Positions 46,469 to 54,470 of a DNA stretch of 63,137 nucleotides are shown here, in pieces (within the stretch, counting starts at the first letter, position 1; each line of letters starts with the position of its first letter). Below the pieces are notes generated by a model. The model did no database searches and was not told where the DNA came from. It was given only the letters and a program-made list of their open reading frames with translations. Source of the DNA: Rhodoferax lacus (lineage in GTDB: Bacteria; Pseudomonadota; Gammaproteobacteria; Burkholderiales; Burkholderiaceae_C); NCBI RefSeq assembly GCF_003415675.1, contig NZ_QFZK01000019.1, positions 1-63,137 of the forward strand. Reading direction: 5' to 3'. A program made the position numbers and the translations under genes.

Positions 46469-46490
46469 GGCAAGCCCGCGAGGGCTTGCC
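46469..46490 (+). other. Intercistronic hairpin after the binding-protein gene
   Basis: GGCAAGCCC (46469-46477) and GGGCTTGCC (46482-46490) pair perfectly around GCGA. No long T run follows. Such hairpins between binding-protein and ATPase genes commonly protect the 5' message. Confidence 0.65.
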
Positions 46491-46520
46491 TTGTTGCCCC
46501 TTCATTGAACGAGAACACCG

Positions 46521-48059
46521 ATGTCCGATACCGCCACCCTGGATGCCCCGGCCGTGCCAAGCGCACCTGCCGCAGAGCCGCCGCTCCTGGAAATCCATGG
46601 AATCCGCAAAGGCTTTCCCGGGGTTCTCGCCCTGGACAACGTGGGCTTCAAGCTACGCGCAGGCACCGTGCATGCCCTGATGGGCGAAAACGGCGCGGGC
46701 AAGTCCACGCTGATGAAGATCATTGCCGGCATCTACATTCCGGACCGCGGCGACATCAGCCTCAAGGGCCAGCGCATCACGCTGAAATCCCCCATCGACG
46801 CGCTGAATCAGGGCATTGCCATGATTCACCAGGAGCTCAACCTGATGCCGTACATGACGGTGGCAGAAAACGTGTGGATCACACGTGAACCCAAGAACCG
46901 GTTTGGCTTCGTGGACCACGCAGAGTTGTACCGCAAGACCGAGGAGCTGTTCAAGACCCTCAACATTGACCTCGATGTGCGCGCCGAAATACAGACCCTG
47001 TCGGTGGCCAACCGCCAGATGGTGGAGATTGCCAAGGCCGTTTCCTACAACTCCGATGTGCTCATCATGGATGAGCCCACCTCCGCGCTGACCGAGAAGG
47101 AAGTGGCCCACCTGTTTGCCATCATCCGCACGCTGCGTGCGCAGGGCAAGGGCATCATCTACATCACCCACAAGATGAACGAGCTGTTCGAGATTGCCGA
47201 CGAGTTTTCGGTGTTCCGCGACGGCAAGTACATCGCCACCAAACTCTCCACCGAGGTGACGCGCGACGACATCATCAAGATGATGGTGGGCCGCGAAATT
47301 ACCCAGATGTTCCCGAAGACGGAAGTGCCGATTGGCGAGGTGGTGCTCTCTATCAAAGACCTGTGCCTGGACGGCGTGTTCCGCAATATCAGCTTCGATG
47401 TGCGCGCTGGCGAGATTGTCGGTATGGCTGGTCTGGTGGGCTCCGGCCGCTCGAACGTGGCCGAGGCGCTGTTTGGTGTGACACCGGCCACCTCGGGCAC
47501 CATCGCCATCAATGGCAAGACCGTTGCCATGCACAGCCCGGCCGTGGCACTGGCCGAGGGCATGGCCTTCCTGACCGAAGACCGCAAGGAAACCGGCTGC
47601 TTCCTGGGCCTCAACATCCAGGAAAACATGGACAGCGCGGTACTCAACCAGCGCTACGTGAAGAGCGGCTTTGTGCAGAGCAAACAGCTCAACGCTGAGT
47701 GCATTGAGATGGCCCAGCGCCTGCGCGTCAAGACGCCCGGCATGGACGAGATCATTCTGAACCTGTCGGGCGGCAACCAGCAAAAGGTGCTGATCGGCCG
47801 CTGGCTGCTGACCCACCCCAAGATCCTCATTTTGGACGAGCCCACGCGTGGCATTGATGTGGGCGCGAAGGCCGAAATCCATCGCCTGGTGTCCGAGTTG
47901 GCAGGGCAGGGCGTGGCCATTCTGATGATTTCTTCCGAGATGCCCGAAGTGCTGGGCATGAGCGACCGCATCGTCGTGATGCACGAAGGCCATGTGAGCG
48001 GCATCCTCGACCGCAAGGATGCAAACCAGGTTTCCATCATGGACCTGGCCGCCAAATAA
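46521..48059 (+). CDS. Sugar ABC importer, tandem ATPase (RbsA/IatA type)
   Basis: A 512-aa protein with two ABC cassettes. The first has Walker [25 protein letters not shown] signature (LSVANRQM) and Walker [12 protein letters not shown]. The second has a degenerate P-loop GLVGSGRSN, signature [14 protein letters not shown] and Walker [15 protein letters not shown]. This asymmetry is normal for the RbsA/IatA family. It energises import of a monosaccharide or inositol. Second gene of the ABC operon. Confidence 0.93.
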   Translation: MSDTATLDAPAVPSAPAAEPPLLEIHGIRKGFPGVLALDNVGFKLRAGTVHALMGENGAGKSTLMKIIAGIYIPDRGDISLKGQRITLKSPIDALNQGIAMIHQELNLMPYMTVAENVWITREPKNRFGFVDHAELYRKTEELFKTLNIDLDVRAEIQTLSVANRQMVEIAKAVSYNSDVLIMDEPTSALTEKEVAHLFAIIRTLRAQGKGIIYITHKMNELFEIADEFSVFRDGKYIATKLSTEVTRDDIIKMMVGREITQMFPKTEVPIGEVVLSIKDLCLDGVFRNISFDVRAGEIVGMAGLVGSGRSNVAEALFGVTPATSGTIAINGKTVAMHSPAVALAEGMAFLTEDRKETGCFLGLNIQENMDSAVLNQRYVKSGFVQSKQLNAECIEMAQRLRVKTPGMDEIILNLSGGNQQKVLIGRWLLTHPKILILDEPTRGIDVGAKAEIHRLVSELAGQGVAILMISSEMPEVLGMSDRIVVMHEGHVSGILDRKDANQVSIMDLAAK

Positions 48060-48079
48060 TTTTTATCAAAGTTGAGCAT

Positions 48080-49111
48080 ATGACTACCTCCACCCCCAAC
48101 GACACCACCGCACGCGCACCTTCGGTTGGAACCAGCGCCAAACTCAAGTGGCCACCCGAGGCCAGCATCCTGCTGGTGCTGGTGGGCATCAGCCTGTTTT
48201 TTGAAGCCCTGGGCTGGTACATCAACGGCCAGAGCTTTCTGTTCAACATCGACCGTCTGCAGATCATCATTCTGCAAATGGCCGTGGTCGGTATCATCGC
48301 CGTGGGCGTGAACCTGGTCATCATCACCAGTGGCATTGACCTGTCCTCCGGCTCGGTGGTGGCGGCCACGGCCGTGGTGTCGGCCAGCCTGGCCCAGGTG
48401 TCGGACTTTCCACGCGCCGTGTTCCCGGCGCTCACCGATCTGCCGGTGATCTGGCCGGTTCTGGCGGGCATGGCAGTCGGCCTGGTCATTGGCCTGATCA
48501 ACGGCTCGCTGATTGCCTACACCGCCATTCCGCCCTTTATTGCCACGCTGGGCACCATGGTGGCCGCACGTGGTTTTGCCAAGTGGTTCACCGGTGGCAT
48601 GCCGGTCTCCATGCTCACCGATGACTTTGCCGCCATAGGCGCCGGGGCCAACCCGGTGTACATCTTCATCACCATTGCGCTTATCTTCCATGTGGTGCTG
48701 CGCTACACACGATTCGGCAAGTTCACCTATGCCATCGGCGCCAACCGCCAGGCCGCGCGCGTCTCCGGCATCAACGTCAATCGCCACCTGGTCTGGATCT
48801 ACACCATCGCCGGCCTGCTCTCCGGCATTGCCGGCAGCGTCACCGCCGCGCGTGCCATCTCAGGTCAGTCCGGCATGGGTGTGATGTATGAGTTGGATGC
48901 CATTGCCGCGGTGGTCATTGGCGGTACCTCGCTGGTGGGGGGTCTGGGCCGCATCACCGGCACCGTGATCGGCGTGCTGATCCTGGGCGTGATGATGTCG
49001 GGCTTTACTTTCATCCGCATCGACGCCTACTACCAGGAGATGGTCAAGGGCGCCATCATCGTGGCCGCCGTGGTGGCCGACCAGTACCGCAACAAGAAGC
49101 GCGGACGCTGA
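48080..49111 (+). CDS. Sugar ABC importer, permease (RbsC/IatP type)
   Basis: A 343-aa inner-membrane permease with about ten hydrophobic segments, VVGIIAVGVNLVIITSGIDLSSGS (the family signature ITSGIDLSSGS), FIATLGTMVAARGFA and GTSLVGGLGRITGTVIGVLILG. It dimerises as the channel of the importer. It follows the ATPase gene by 20 bp. Confidence 0.92.
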   Translation: MTTSTPNDTTARAPSVGTSAKLKWPPEASILLVLVGISLFFEALGWYINGQSFLFNIDRLQIIILQMAVVGIIAVGVNLVIITSGIDLSSGSVVAATAVVSASLAQVSDFPRAVFPALTDLPVIWPVLAGMAVGLVIGLINGSLIAYTAIPPFIATLGTMVAARGFAKWFTGGMPVSMLTDDFAAIGAGANPVYIFITIALIFHVVLRYTRFGKFTYAIGANRQAARVSGINVNRHLVWIYTIAGLLSGIAGSVTAARAISGQSGMGVMYELDAIAAVVIGGTSLVGGLGRITGTVIGVLILGVMMSGFTFIRIDAYYQEMVKGAIIVAAVVADQYRNKKRGR

Positions 49112-49142
49112 TCCGGGTGCATTCCATAGAACATAGAAAGCC

Positions 49143-50177
49143 ATGAACTCCAACACCATGCAAGCGCCCCTTCGTGTGGGTATTGCCGGCCTGGGCCGCC
49201 TGGGCAAACGCCATGCCGCAGCCCTGGCCTTTAACACCCCCAACTGCAAACTGGTGGCGGCCTGCAGCCCGGTCGAAGCCGAGCGCGCCTATGCCCGCGA
49301 TCAGCTGGGCGTTGCCAGCATCCATGAAGATCTGAATGCAATGCTACAGGACCCCCATGTGGATGCGGTCGTTCTGGTCACGCCCACTTCCCTGCACGCC
49401 GATCAGGCCATAGCCGCACTCAAGGCGGGCAAGCATGTGTTCGTGGAAAAGCCACTGGCCCTGAATGTTCCTGACTGCGAGCGCGTGCTGGCCGTCTCCG
49501 AGCAGCATCCAGACTTGGTTGCCATGGTCGGTTTTGTGCGCCGCTTTGACCCCAGCTACCTGTCTGCTTTCCAGTCCGTCGAATCGGGTGAAATTGGTCG
49601 GCCCTTTCTGGTCCGTTCACAAACCTGCGACCAGAACGACCCGGATGGCTTCTTTGTTAACTTTGCCCCCACTTCGGGCGGCATTTTCATGGACTGCAGC
49701 GTGCACGACATCGATCTTGCGCGCTGGATGCTGGGTCGCCCCAAGGCACTGCGCGCTTTTGCCACTGGAACCATTGCCTTGCACCCGGGCCTGCAAGCCT
49801 GCGGTGATGTGGACAACGGCATTGCAGTGGTGGAGTTTGCGGGCGGGGCCAAGGCGGTTCTGTATGCATCACGTACCATGGCCCATGGTCACGAAACCAG
49901 TACCGAGATCATTGGCACCGAGGGCAAACTGCTGGTGGGTGAGCATGCCGCCGCAAACCGAGTGATCCAAAGTGACCAGTATGGCGTACGCCACGCCGTG
50001 TTGAAAGACTTTTACGAACGCTTCGAAGCTGCTTTTGCCGCGGAGATGAATGCCTTTGTAGACGCCTGCCGTGGTGTCAGCCCGCTCACCCTTACCTTGT
50101 CGGATGCATTGGAAGCAACGCGCATTGGATTGGCTATTACAAGGTCTTTGCAGAGTGGCATGCCCGAGGTTGTTTAA
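49143..50177 (+). CDS. Gfo/Idh/MocA-family dehydrogenase, inositol 2-dehydrogenase-like
   Basis: A 344-aa dehydrogenase with VGIAGLGRLGKRHAAAL, HVFVEKPLALN and MDCSVHDIDLARWMLG (Asp/His catalytic region). It is the third Gfo/Idh enzyme in 11 kb and the last gene of the ABC operon, 31 bp after the permease. Coupled with the importer, it probably performs the first oxidation of the imported polyol or glycoside. Confidence 0.88.
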   Translation: MNSNTMQAPLRVGIAGLGRLGKRHAAALAFNTPNCKLVAACSPVEAERAYARDQLGVASIHEDLNAMLQDPHVDAVVLVTPTSLHADQAIAALKAGKHVFVEKPLALNVPDCERVLAVSEQHPDLVAMVGFVRRFDPSYLSAFQSVESGEIGRPFLVRSQTCDQNDPDGFFVNFAPTSGGIFMDCSVHDIDLARWMLGRPKALRAFATGTIALHPGLQACGDVDNGIAVVEFAGGAKAVLYASRTMAHGHETSTEIIGTEGKLLVGEHAAANRVIQSDQYGVRHAVLKDFYERFEAAFAAEMNAFVDACRGVSPLTLTLSDALEATRIGLAITRSLQSGMPEVV

Positions 50178-50275
50178 GTTTGTTGAACGGCACACAAAAC
50201 CTAAATGTCTGGGCAGAGGGTGGCTGGAGTCTCAACAAAGTGGTGGCGCATACATTAGCTGTCGGAAATTTACCA

Positions 50276-50536
50276 ATGGAAGACGATATTGAAATTGTTT
50301 ACTCACCACTTCAGCAACGCTACACAAAAGATGGGCATACCCTGGACATCCAAATCTACAAATACGAGGATGATGCTGATTGGACACTTGAAGTTGTTGC
50401 AGATGATGGCCTGTCAACTGTTTGGAATGAAGGGTTCCCTACTGATAAGGCTGCTTTTGAGCAGGCCAGGTGGGCGATTGATGCAGAAGGTGCAGAGGCT
50501 TTTTTAAGCGTAACTTTGCCGAGATATCCACACTGA
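50276..50536 (+). CDS. Small conserved-looking protein of unknown function
   Basis: An 86-aa acidic protein: DDIEIVYSPLQQRYTKDGHTL, IQIYKYEDDADWTLEVVADDG and STVWNEGFPTDKAAFEQA. The alternating pattern and ending (AIDAEGAEAFL) look like a small soluble proteobacterial family, but I cannot name it. ATG 50276 is favoured; a TTG at 50180 would extend it by 32 residues. Ribosome site is weak. Base composition falls here, marking the edge of the accessory region. Confidence 0.6.
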   Translation: MEDDIEIVYSPLQQRYTKDGHTLDIQIYKYEDDADWTLEVVADDGLSTVWNEGFPTDKAAFEQARWAIDAEGAEAFLSVTLPRYPH

Positions 50537-50636
50537 CGTCGATAATTTTCGTAAATGAACGATCCTATATGCAAATGGTGTTGCCCCAGCAAATAGCTTT
50601 GGATTAATGATGGAGGTCGATGGTGCACCTTTCGTT
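50537..50636. other. Gap before the second repeat copy
   Basis: No gene or clear terminator is seen between the small gene and the repeat. Confidence 0.4.
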
Positions 50637-50795
50637 TAGCTCATCTAGAGGAGGGAAGACGTATCGGCAAACGAGGGATTCAGTGCAAGTTCTCTGGTAC
50701 ATGGAAAAGCGGTCAACTCTAGGGGCCATGCAATGACGGCATTGACGTACATACCGCCAGCAGAAGTCTTGAATGTGAATGACGGCTCCTGGTCG
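50637..50795. repeat. 159-bp perfect direct repeat, copy 2
   Basis: Identical to 211-369. The bases before it are unrelated to hipA. Its last ten bases overlap the left arm and loop of the hairpin repeat that continues to 50895; the identity with copy 1 ends inside the hairpin loop. Confidence 0.95.
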
Positions 50796-50895
50796 TCAGG
50801 AGTCGCCCACTACTGAAGTCGACCTTCTTGTTTGCAGTCATTCGAGATTGGTATCGGCGCGTCCTTTGCGCTCAATCCCACCTGGGTTAACGTAA
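50777..50895. repeat. Hairpin-containing repeat, copy B
   Basis: Outer arms GAATGACGGC (50777-50786) and GCAGTCATTC (50834-50843) pair with one mismatch. The inner stem CTCCTG-GTCGT-CAGGAG (50786-50802) is perfect. The block then continues with TTTGCGCTCAATCCCACC and GTTAACGTAA as at 33268-33380. Size and structure resemble a REP or MITE-like unit. Confidence 0.75.
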
Positions 50896-50987
50896 AAGTG
50901 CTTGTCATATATGAAGGAAATCATTATTCAGTCATGCCTGGTACAGATAATCGCAATTGACACAGAGTGTGGGAGTTCGTATGTTAT

Positions 50988-51440
50988 CTATCCATATACT
51001 TTTTGTTGATACTCAAAAAAGCAAATTTTAAAGACATCAATAAACATGGGGTACATGTAATCCTCTATACCTAAAACGAGTTCTTCGCACGACATGGAAA
51101 TAATATTGTTCCAATGAGGGTTTTTCTGTGGTGAGTCTTCATCATCTGAAGGATAAAGAAAGTCATGAAAATATACAAAAATCATAATTGAAGTTAGATT
51201 CGTTTCCGGCAAGGAGCCATCTACATCACTACCATTCTCTGTAAGGAAAATGTAGACATCATCTTCATAAAAGCTGTTATGCAAAACCGACCACATGTCG
51301 ACGGCGACATAACCAGACTGAATGAGAATAATCAAATCCTCATGGCTAAACATTTTGAGTTGTTGGTGAATAGAGTCAATAAATATTTCTATCTCCTTAG
51401 GGGAGAGAAATCTAAAAGCATCATATGAATCTTTTGTCAT
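50988..51440 (-). CDS. Orphan acidic protein, unknown function
   Basis: A 150-aa acidic, AT-rich-encoded protein (LSPKEIEIFIDSIHQQL, YEDDVYIFLTENGSDVDG, FLYPSDDEDS). No motif recognised; size and charge fit immunity-type proteins, which is only a guess. ATG 51440 follows AGGACAACC, the same nine-base leader as the next upstream gene, suggesting common origin or translation control. GC content is well below the neighbouring catabolic genes. Confidence 0.6.
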   Translation of the reverse strand: MTKDSYDAFRFLSPKEIEIFIDSIHQQLKMFSHEDLIILIQSGYVAVDMWSVLHNSFYEDDVYIFLTENGSDVDGSLPETNLTSIMIFVYFHDFLYPSDDEDSPQKNPHWNNIISMSCEELVLGIEDYMYPMFIDVFKICFFEYQQKVYG

Positions 51441-51556
51441 ATATGGTTGTCCTAAAATTTTTAAAAGACGTCGAAGGTGATGATGTTGTCGGATTGGGTG
51501 ATATCACGATGAGTACATACGGAATACATGAATTCTTAATAGATAAATAGTGAAAT

Positions 51557-51991
51557 TCAATAACTGATGCGATTCGAACTTGGAAGCTCTTCCACTTGGG
51601 AATACATTGCGTAAAAATTGGCAACATTCCCTCTCTTCGTCCAGATGAACAAATTCATAGGCTGTTTGGATGTGAAATTCTTCGGCAAACCAAGGCATTG
51701 AATTTCACGCAACTGAATGAAAAACGGAGACATCAATTCGAAATCGAACAATATCTCAACACCTGGACTGGAAAGAATATTTGAGTAGCCACGCGTAATT
51801 GAAATTTCCTTGCTATCCATCATCTCTCGAATATGGCGCTCTGCTGACTTGGGGAGGAGCAGGCGGGCGTTGTCATTCAGGAATGACAAATGCCAAACAT
51901 TGTTAGCTGCCCAATTTGACTTCCAATACTGCGTCCGCACGCAGTCAATGTCATTGCCGATGTTGAAAATTTCAAATGGTTCTAATTTCAT
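51557..51991 (-). CDS. Orphan protein, unknown function
   Basis: A 144-aa soluble protein (FEIFNIGNDIDCVRTQYWKS, VWHLSFLNDNARLLLPKS, FDFELMSPFFIQLREIQCLG). It looks like a small single-domain protein with alternating strands and might be an immunity protein, but no family is recognised. ATG 51991 is preceded by AGGACAACC, identical to the leader of the downstream gene at 51440. The two probably form an operon with a 116-bp gap. Confidence 0.6.
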   Translation of the reverse strand: MKLEPFEIFNIGNDIDCVRTQYWKSNWAANNVWHLSFLNDNARLLLPKSAERHIREMMDSKEISITRGYSNILSSPGVEILFDFELMSPFFIQLREIQCLGLPKNFTSKQPMNLFIWTKRGNVANFYAMYSQVEELPSSNRISY

Positions 51992-52001
51992 AGGTTGTCC
52001 T

Positions 52002-52557
52002 TTTTAAGAAGTTGTTGAAAGCATCCGATCCAAATCAATAGATGGGATTGCCGGCAAATGCTAAGTGGACGGATCTGAACAAATTACGAAAGAGAGCCAG
52101 ATGCGGGCTGCGTTGTGACGTGCATTACCTCGTGTTTCAGAGGGAAAAGAGAAGAATTGCAGTCTCTACGACGATCCTCAAAACAGCCACCGAGATGTCG
52201 TGGTTTTTTGAACGCTGATCGTTGTGCGTGGACTTGCAGAGTGCAAAGTGCACCATTAATTTGGGGTGAATCTCTTTTCAATTGATAATCACAATCTGGT
52301 TAAAGGCCGTCAGCTCGATCCGAGTGAGTCCTTTCAATTGGATCATCAGTAGCAAGATCAAATTTATTGGCGTTGTGGTAGTTTTTGCAGACTATTGGAA
52401 GCAAATTTTAGGGAACGATGCTGAATCACTGCAGAGCAGGATGTAAATAGCCTCGACTGCAAGATGGAACACCATCCAACGCCATAGTTCAGTAATGATT
52501 GAAATGCATTGGTGCAAATCTCCTGGATTTGAGTTTTTGGGCACATCGGTTAAATCG
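52002..52557. other. AT-rich stretch without a recognisable gene
   Basis: Short frames only. Part must contain the promoter for the minus-strand orphan pair. No repeat, tRNA or insertion-sequence end recognised. Confidence 0.5.
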
Positions 52558-52958
52558 AGCGCAGATGGTTGCCATCTGCATCCACGTGCGCCAGGGTGGC
52601 GTGGGCCGAGGTCCGCTCGTGTGCAAAGCTCAGTAACGAGCGGCTCTCTTCAAAATACTGGCGGCTAAAGGATTGCGGTGGGTGCTACTTGGTGCGAATG
52701 GTGACTACGGCTTTGGCTCCCTAGCGGGCGCCAAGGTGCTCGCGCAGTTGCGACACCAGCGACAGGGACTGCTGATTACTGTGGCCCGCTGACATAAAAC
52801 ATCTGGAGCCCGGAAAGCAGGGCTTCAAGCATGAGCTGACGGTCGTTTTCTCCCCGGTAGCGGCCGCCAGGGCGGCTGTTATTTGGCAGATCCATCAAAT
52901 CGGGTCGCTGCGGCCGGGGAGTCGCGGTCATTCCCAACAGGAACATCAGCTCACTGGT
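52558..52958 (-). pseudogene. recC: Exodeoxyribonuclease V gamma subunit (RecC) remnant
   Basis: Read on the minus strand, one frame gives LMFLLGMTATPRPQRPDLMD and YRGENDRQLMLEALLSGLQM before a stop. It matches the RecC segment that reads like LLGMNDGxYPR...RxxDRYLFLEALLSA. A second frame gives NQQSLSLVSQLREHLGAR, a stop, then HPPQSFSRQYFEE, equal to RecC's HPLQPFSRRYF. Several stops and a frame change show decay. Only about 130 codons of an approximately 1100-residue protein remain. Its GC content exceeds that of its surroundings. Confidence 0.75.
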
Positions 52959-53532
52959 CTATCTGTCAGTGTCTGGACTACCACAAAGGAACCTTCTTCA
53001 CGGTAATGCTAGAGAGTTATTGAGGAAGTATATGATCTTATGCATATTGCATAAAAAGCCACAATATTAGCTCTTTAATGCAAACTAGTACGCATCACTT
53101 TGAACTCGGTTAAAAAAATCGATCTCTTAAATGAGCTTTTGAGCGACTATTGATTGGGCGGCAATACGATGGTGGCTTTGGGGCATAAAAAGCGCCTATA
53201 AAGCGTTTAAATCGTTTTGATGTAAAAGTTACTGGAATTCAGCAATAAAATTGATTAATCGTTCGTACGAACGAAAAATTAGCCATTGGGAAAATGGAAA
53301 ATTTTATGCCAAATGGGTATTAATTATCCATGGCATCCAAGAATTCAGAATAGAAACTTCTTAGTTCGACAAATGGTGAATAGGCGCAATGTTATTGACA
53401 TCCTATTTCACTGAACACAATTCATTTCGAAAGTCAATACCGGCAAAGCATGCAATAACCGCGCGATGCCGACAAAAAAGCAACTCGGTTTTAATCTAAT
53501 ATTAAAGCTTCAATATCCTATGGAGCAAAGTG
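52959..53532. promoter_or_regulatory. AT-rich region upstream of the 293-aa gene with palindromes
   Basis: TTATGCA-TAT-TGCATAA (53038-53054) has perfect 7-bp arms. TCGTTCGTACGAACGA (53259-53274) is a perfect 16-bp palindrome. No gene is seen. Both are candidates for regulator or recombinase binding next to the convergent recombinase module. Confidence 0.5.
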
Positions 53533-54414
53533 ATGGGCGAAAATAAACCGGAATCCGAGACGCCAACTTCTTTTAATGAAACGACGGTTGTAGCACTATA
53601 CAAGCAATTGGCAGCCGTGAATTTGACTTGTGAAATCACTGGGGAGATACACAAACCAGTGAAAGGGCGGGGTTATCTTGAGGGTGACCTTGTTGAGTCA
53701 AAATGGTCTCAGGCAAATGCTTGTGTGAAGAGCATCACGCGGATATTTGAAAAGACATACAAGCTAAAAAAAGACTCAGTAAAATTGAAGCAGCGATATA
53801 CCGAAATGGAAGGAAAGAAGATCTTGGCGACTGTATCTATCAATGTTCCATCCACGACCAACATAGATTGTGATGATGCCCGTCAAATTATTAGGGAGTA
53901 TGCAAACTTGACTACGCCGAATCGCGACTTGTTTGAAAGCGTGGGGCAAAAGGCAGTAATACTGACCGACGAAGTTATGGTGCAAATTAAGAAACACGCA
54001 TTGAAGTTTCTGAAGTCGCATGGGGGGAGTGAAATCAGACAAGCCATGCAAATCAATGTATCTGGGGAGGATGTTGCATTGATTAAAGGGACATGGGATG
54101 AACATCCGGACATGAAAGACCGTGCGGATCAAACAAAAGAAATTATCGCAAGGTACAACGGCAGAGAATTTGATGAAGGTTTACTCAAAGTTAAAGAAGG
54201 GCAAAAAAACCCAAAGAAGCATGAGATTTACTACGATATTTTAAAATTTTCACAAGATTTGAAAGATTTGAAAGAAAATGAGAGGGCTCAATTAAAGCTT
54301 GAGTGTAGGATCGTCCACATGGGTAAGAAGACTCGGTTGGTGCTGAATAAGATGACTAGACTCGCTGACGACGAGGAGTTTGTGCTTACACAGGATGAAG
54401 AGGATGAAATGTGA
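53533..54414 (+). CDS. Unknown protein, convergent partner of the giant recombinase
   Basis: A 293-aa soluble, strongly charged protein with no transmembrane segment or signal peptide. It begins MGENKPESETP, has GRGYLEGDLVESKW in the first third, a Lys-rich middle (KKHALKFLKSHGG) and an acidic tail (DDEEFVLTQDEEDEM). I do not recognise the family. ATG 53533 is chosen over GTG 53530 because GGAG lies seven bases upstream. It ends 57 bases from the stop of the 1857-aa recombinase-like gene, with which it shares a terminator and lower GC content. Confidence 0.7.
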   Translation: MGENKPESETPTSFNETTVVALYKQLAAVNLTCEITGEIHKPVKGRGYLEGDLVESKWSQANACVKSITRIFEKTYKLKKDSVKLKQRYTEMEGKKILATVSINVPSTTNIDCDDARQIIREYANLTTPNRDLFESVGQKAVILTDEVMVQIKKHALKFLKSHGGSEIRQAMQINVSGEDVALIKGTWDEHPDMKDRADQTKEIIARYNGREFDEGLLKVKEGQKNPKKHEIYYDILKFSQDLKDLKENERAQLKLECRIVHMGKKTRLVLNKMTRLADDEEFVLTQDEEDEM

Positions 54415-54417
54415 TTC

Positions 54418-54448
54418 ATTGGTTGCAGGCTATGCGCCTGCAACCAAT
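54418..54448. terminator. Bidirectional terminator hairpin between convergent genes
   Basis: ATTGGTTGCAGGC (54418-54430) and GCCTGCAACCAAT (54436-54448) form a perfect 13-bp stem with a five-base loop. It lies between the stops of the 293-aa and 1857-aa genes. Confidence 0.8.
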
Positions 54449-54470
54449 GTTGTTGGAGCGAGTTGCAGTT

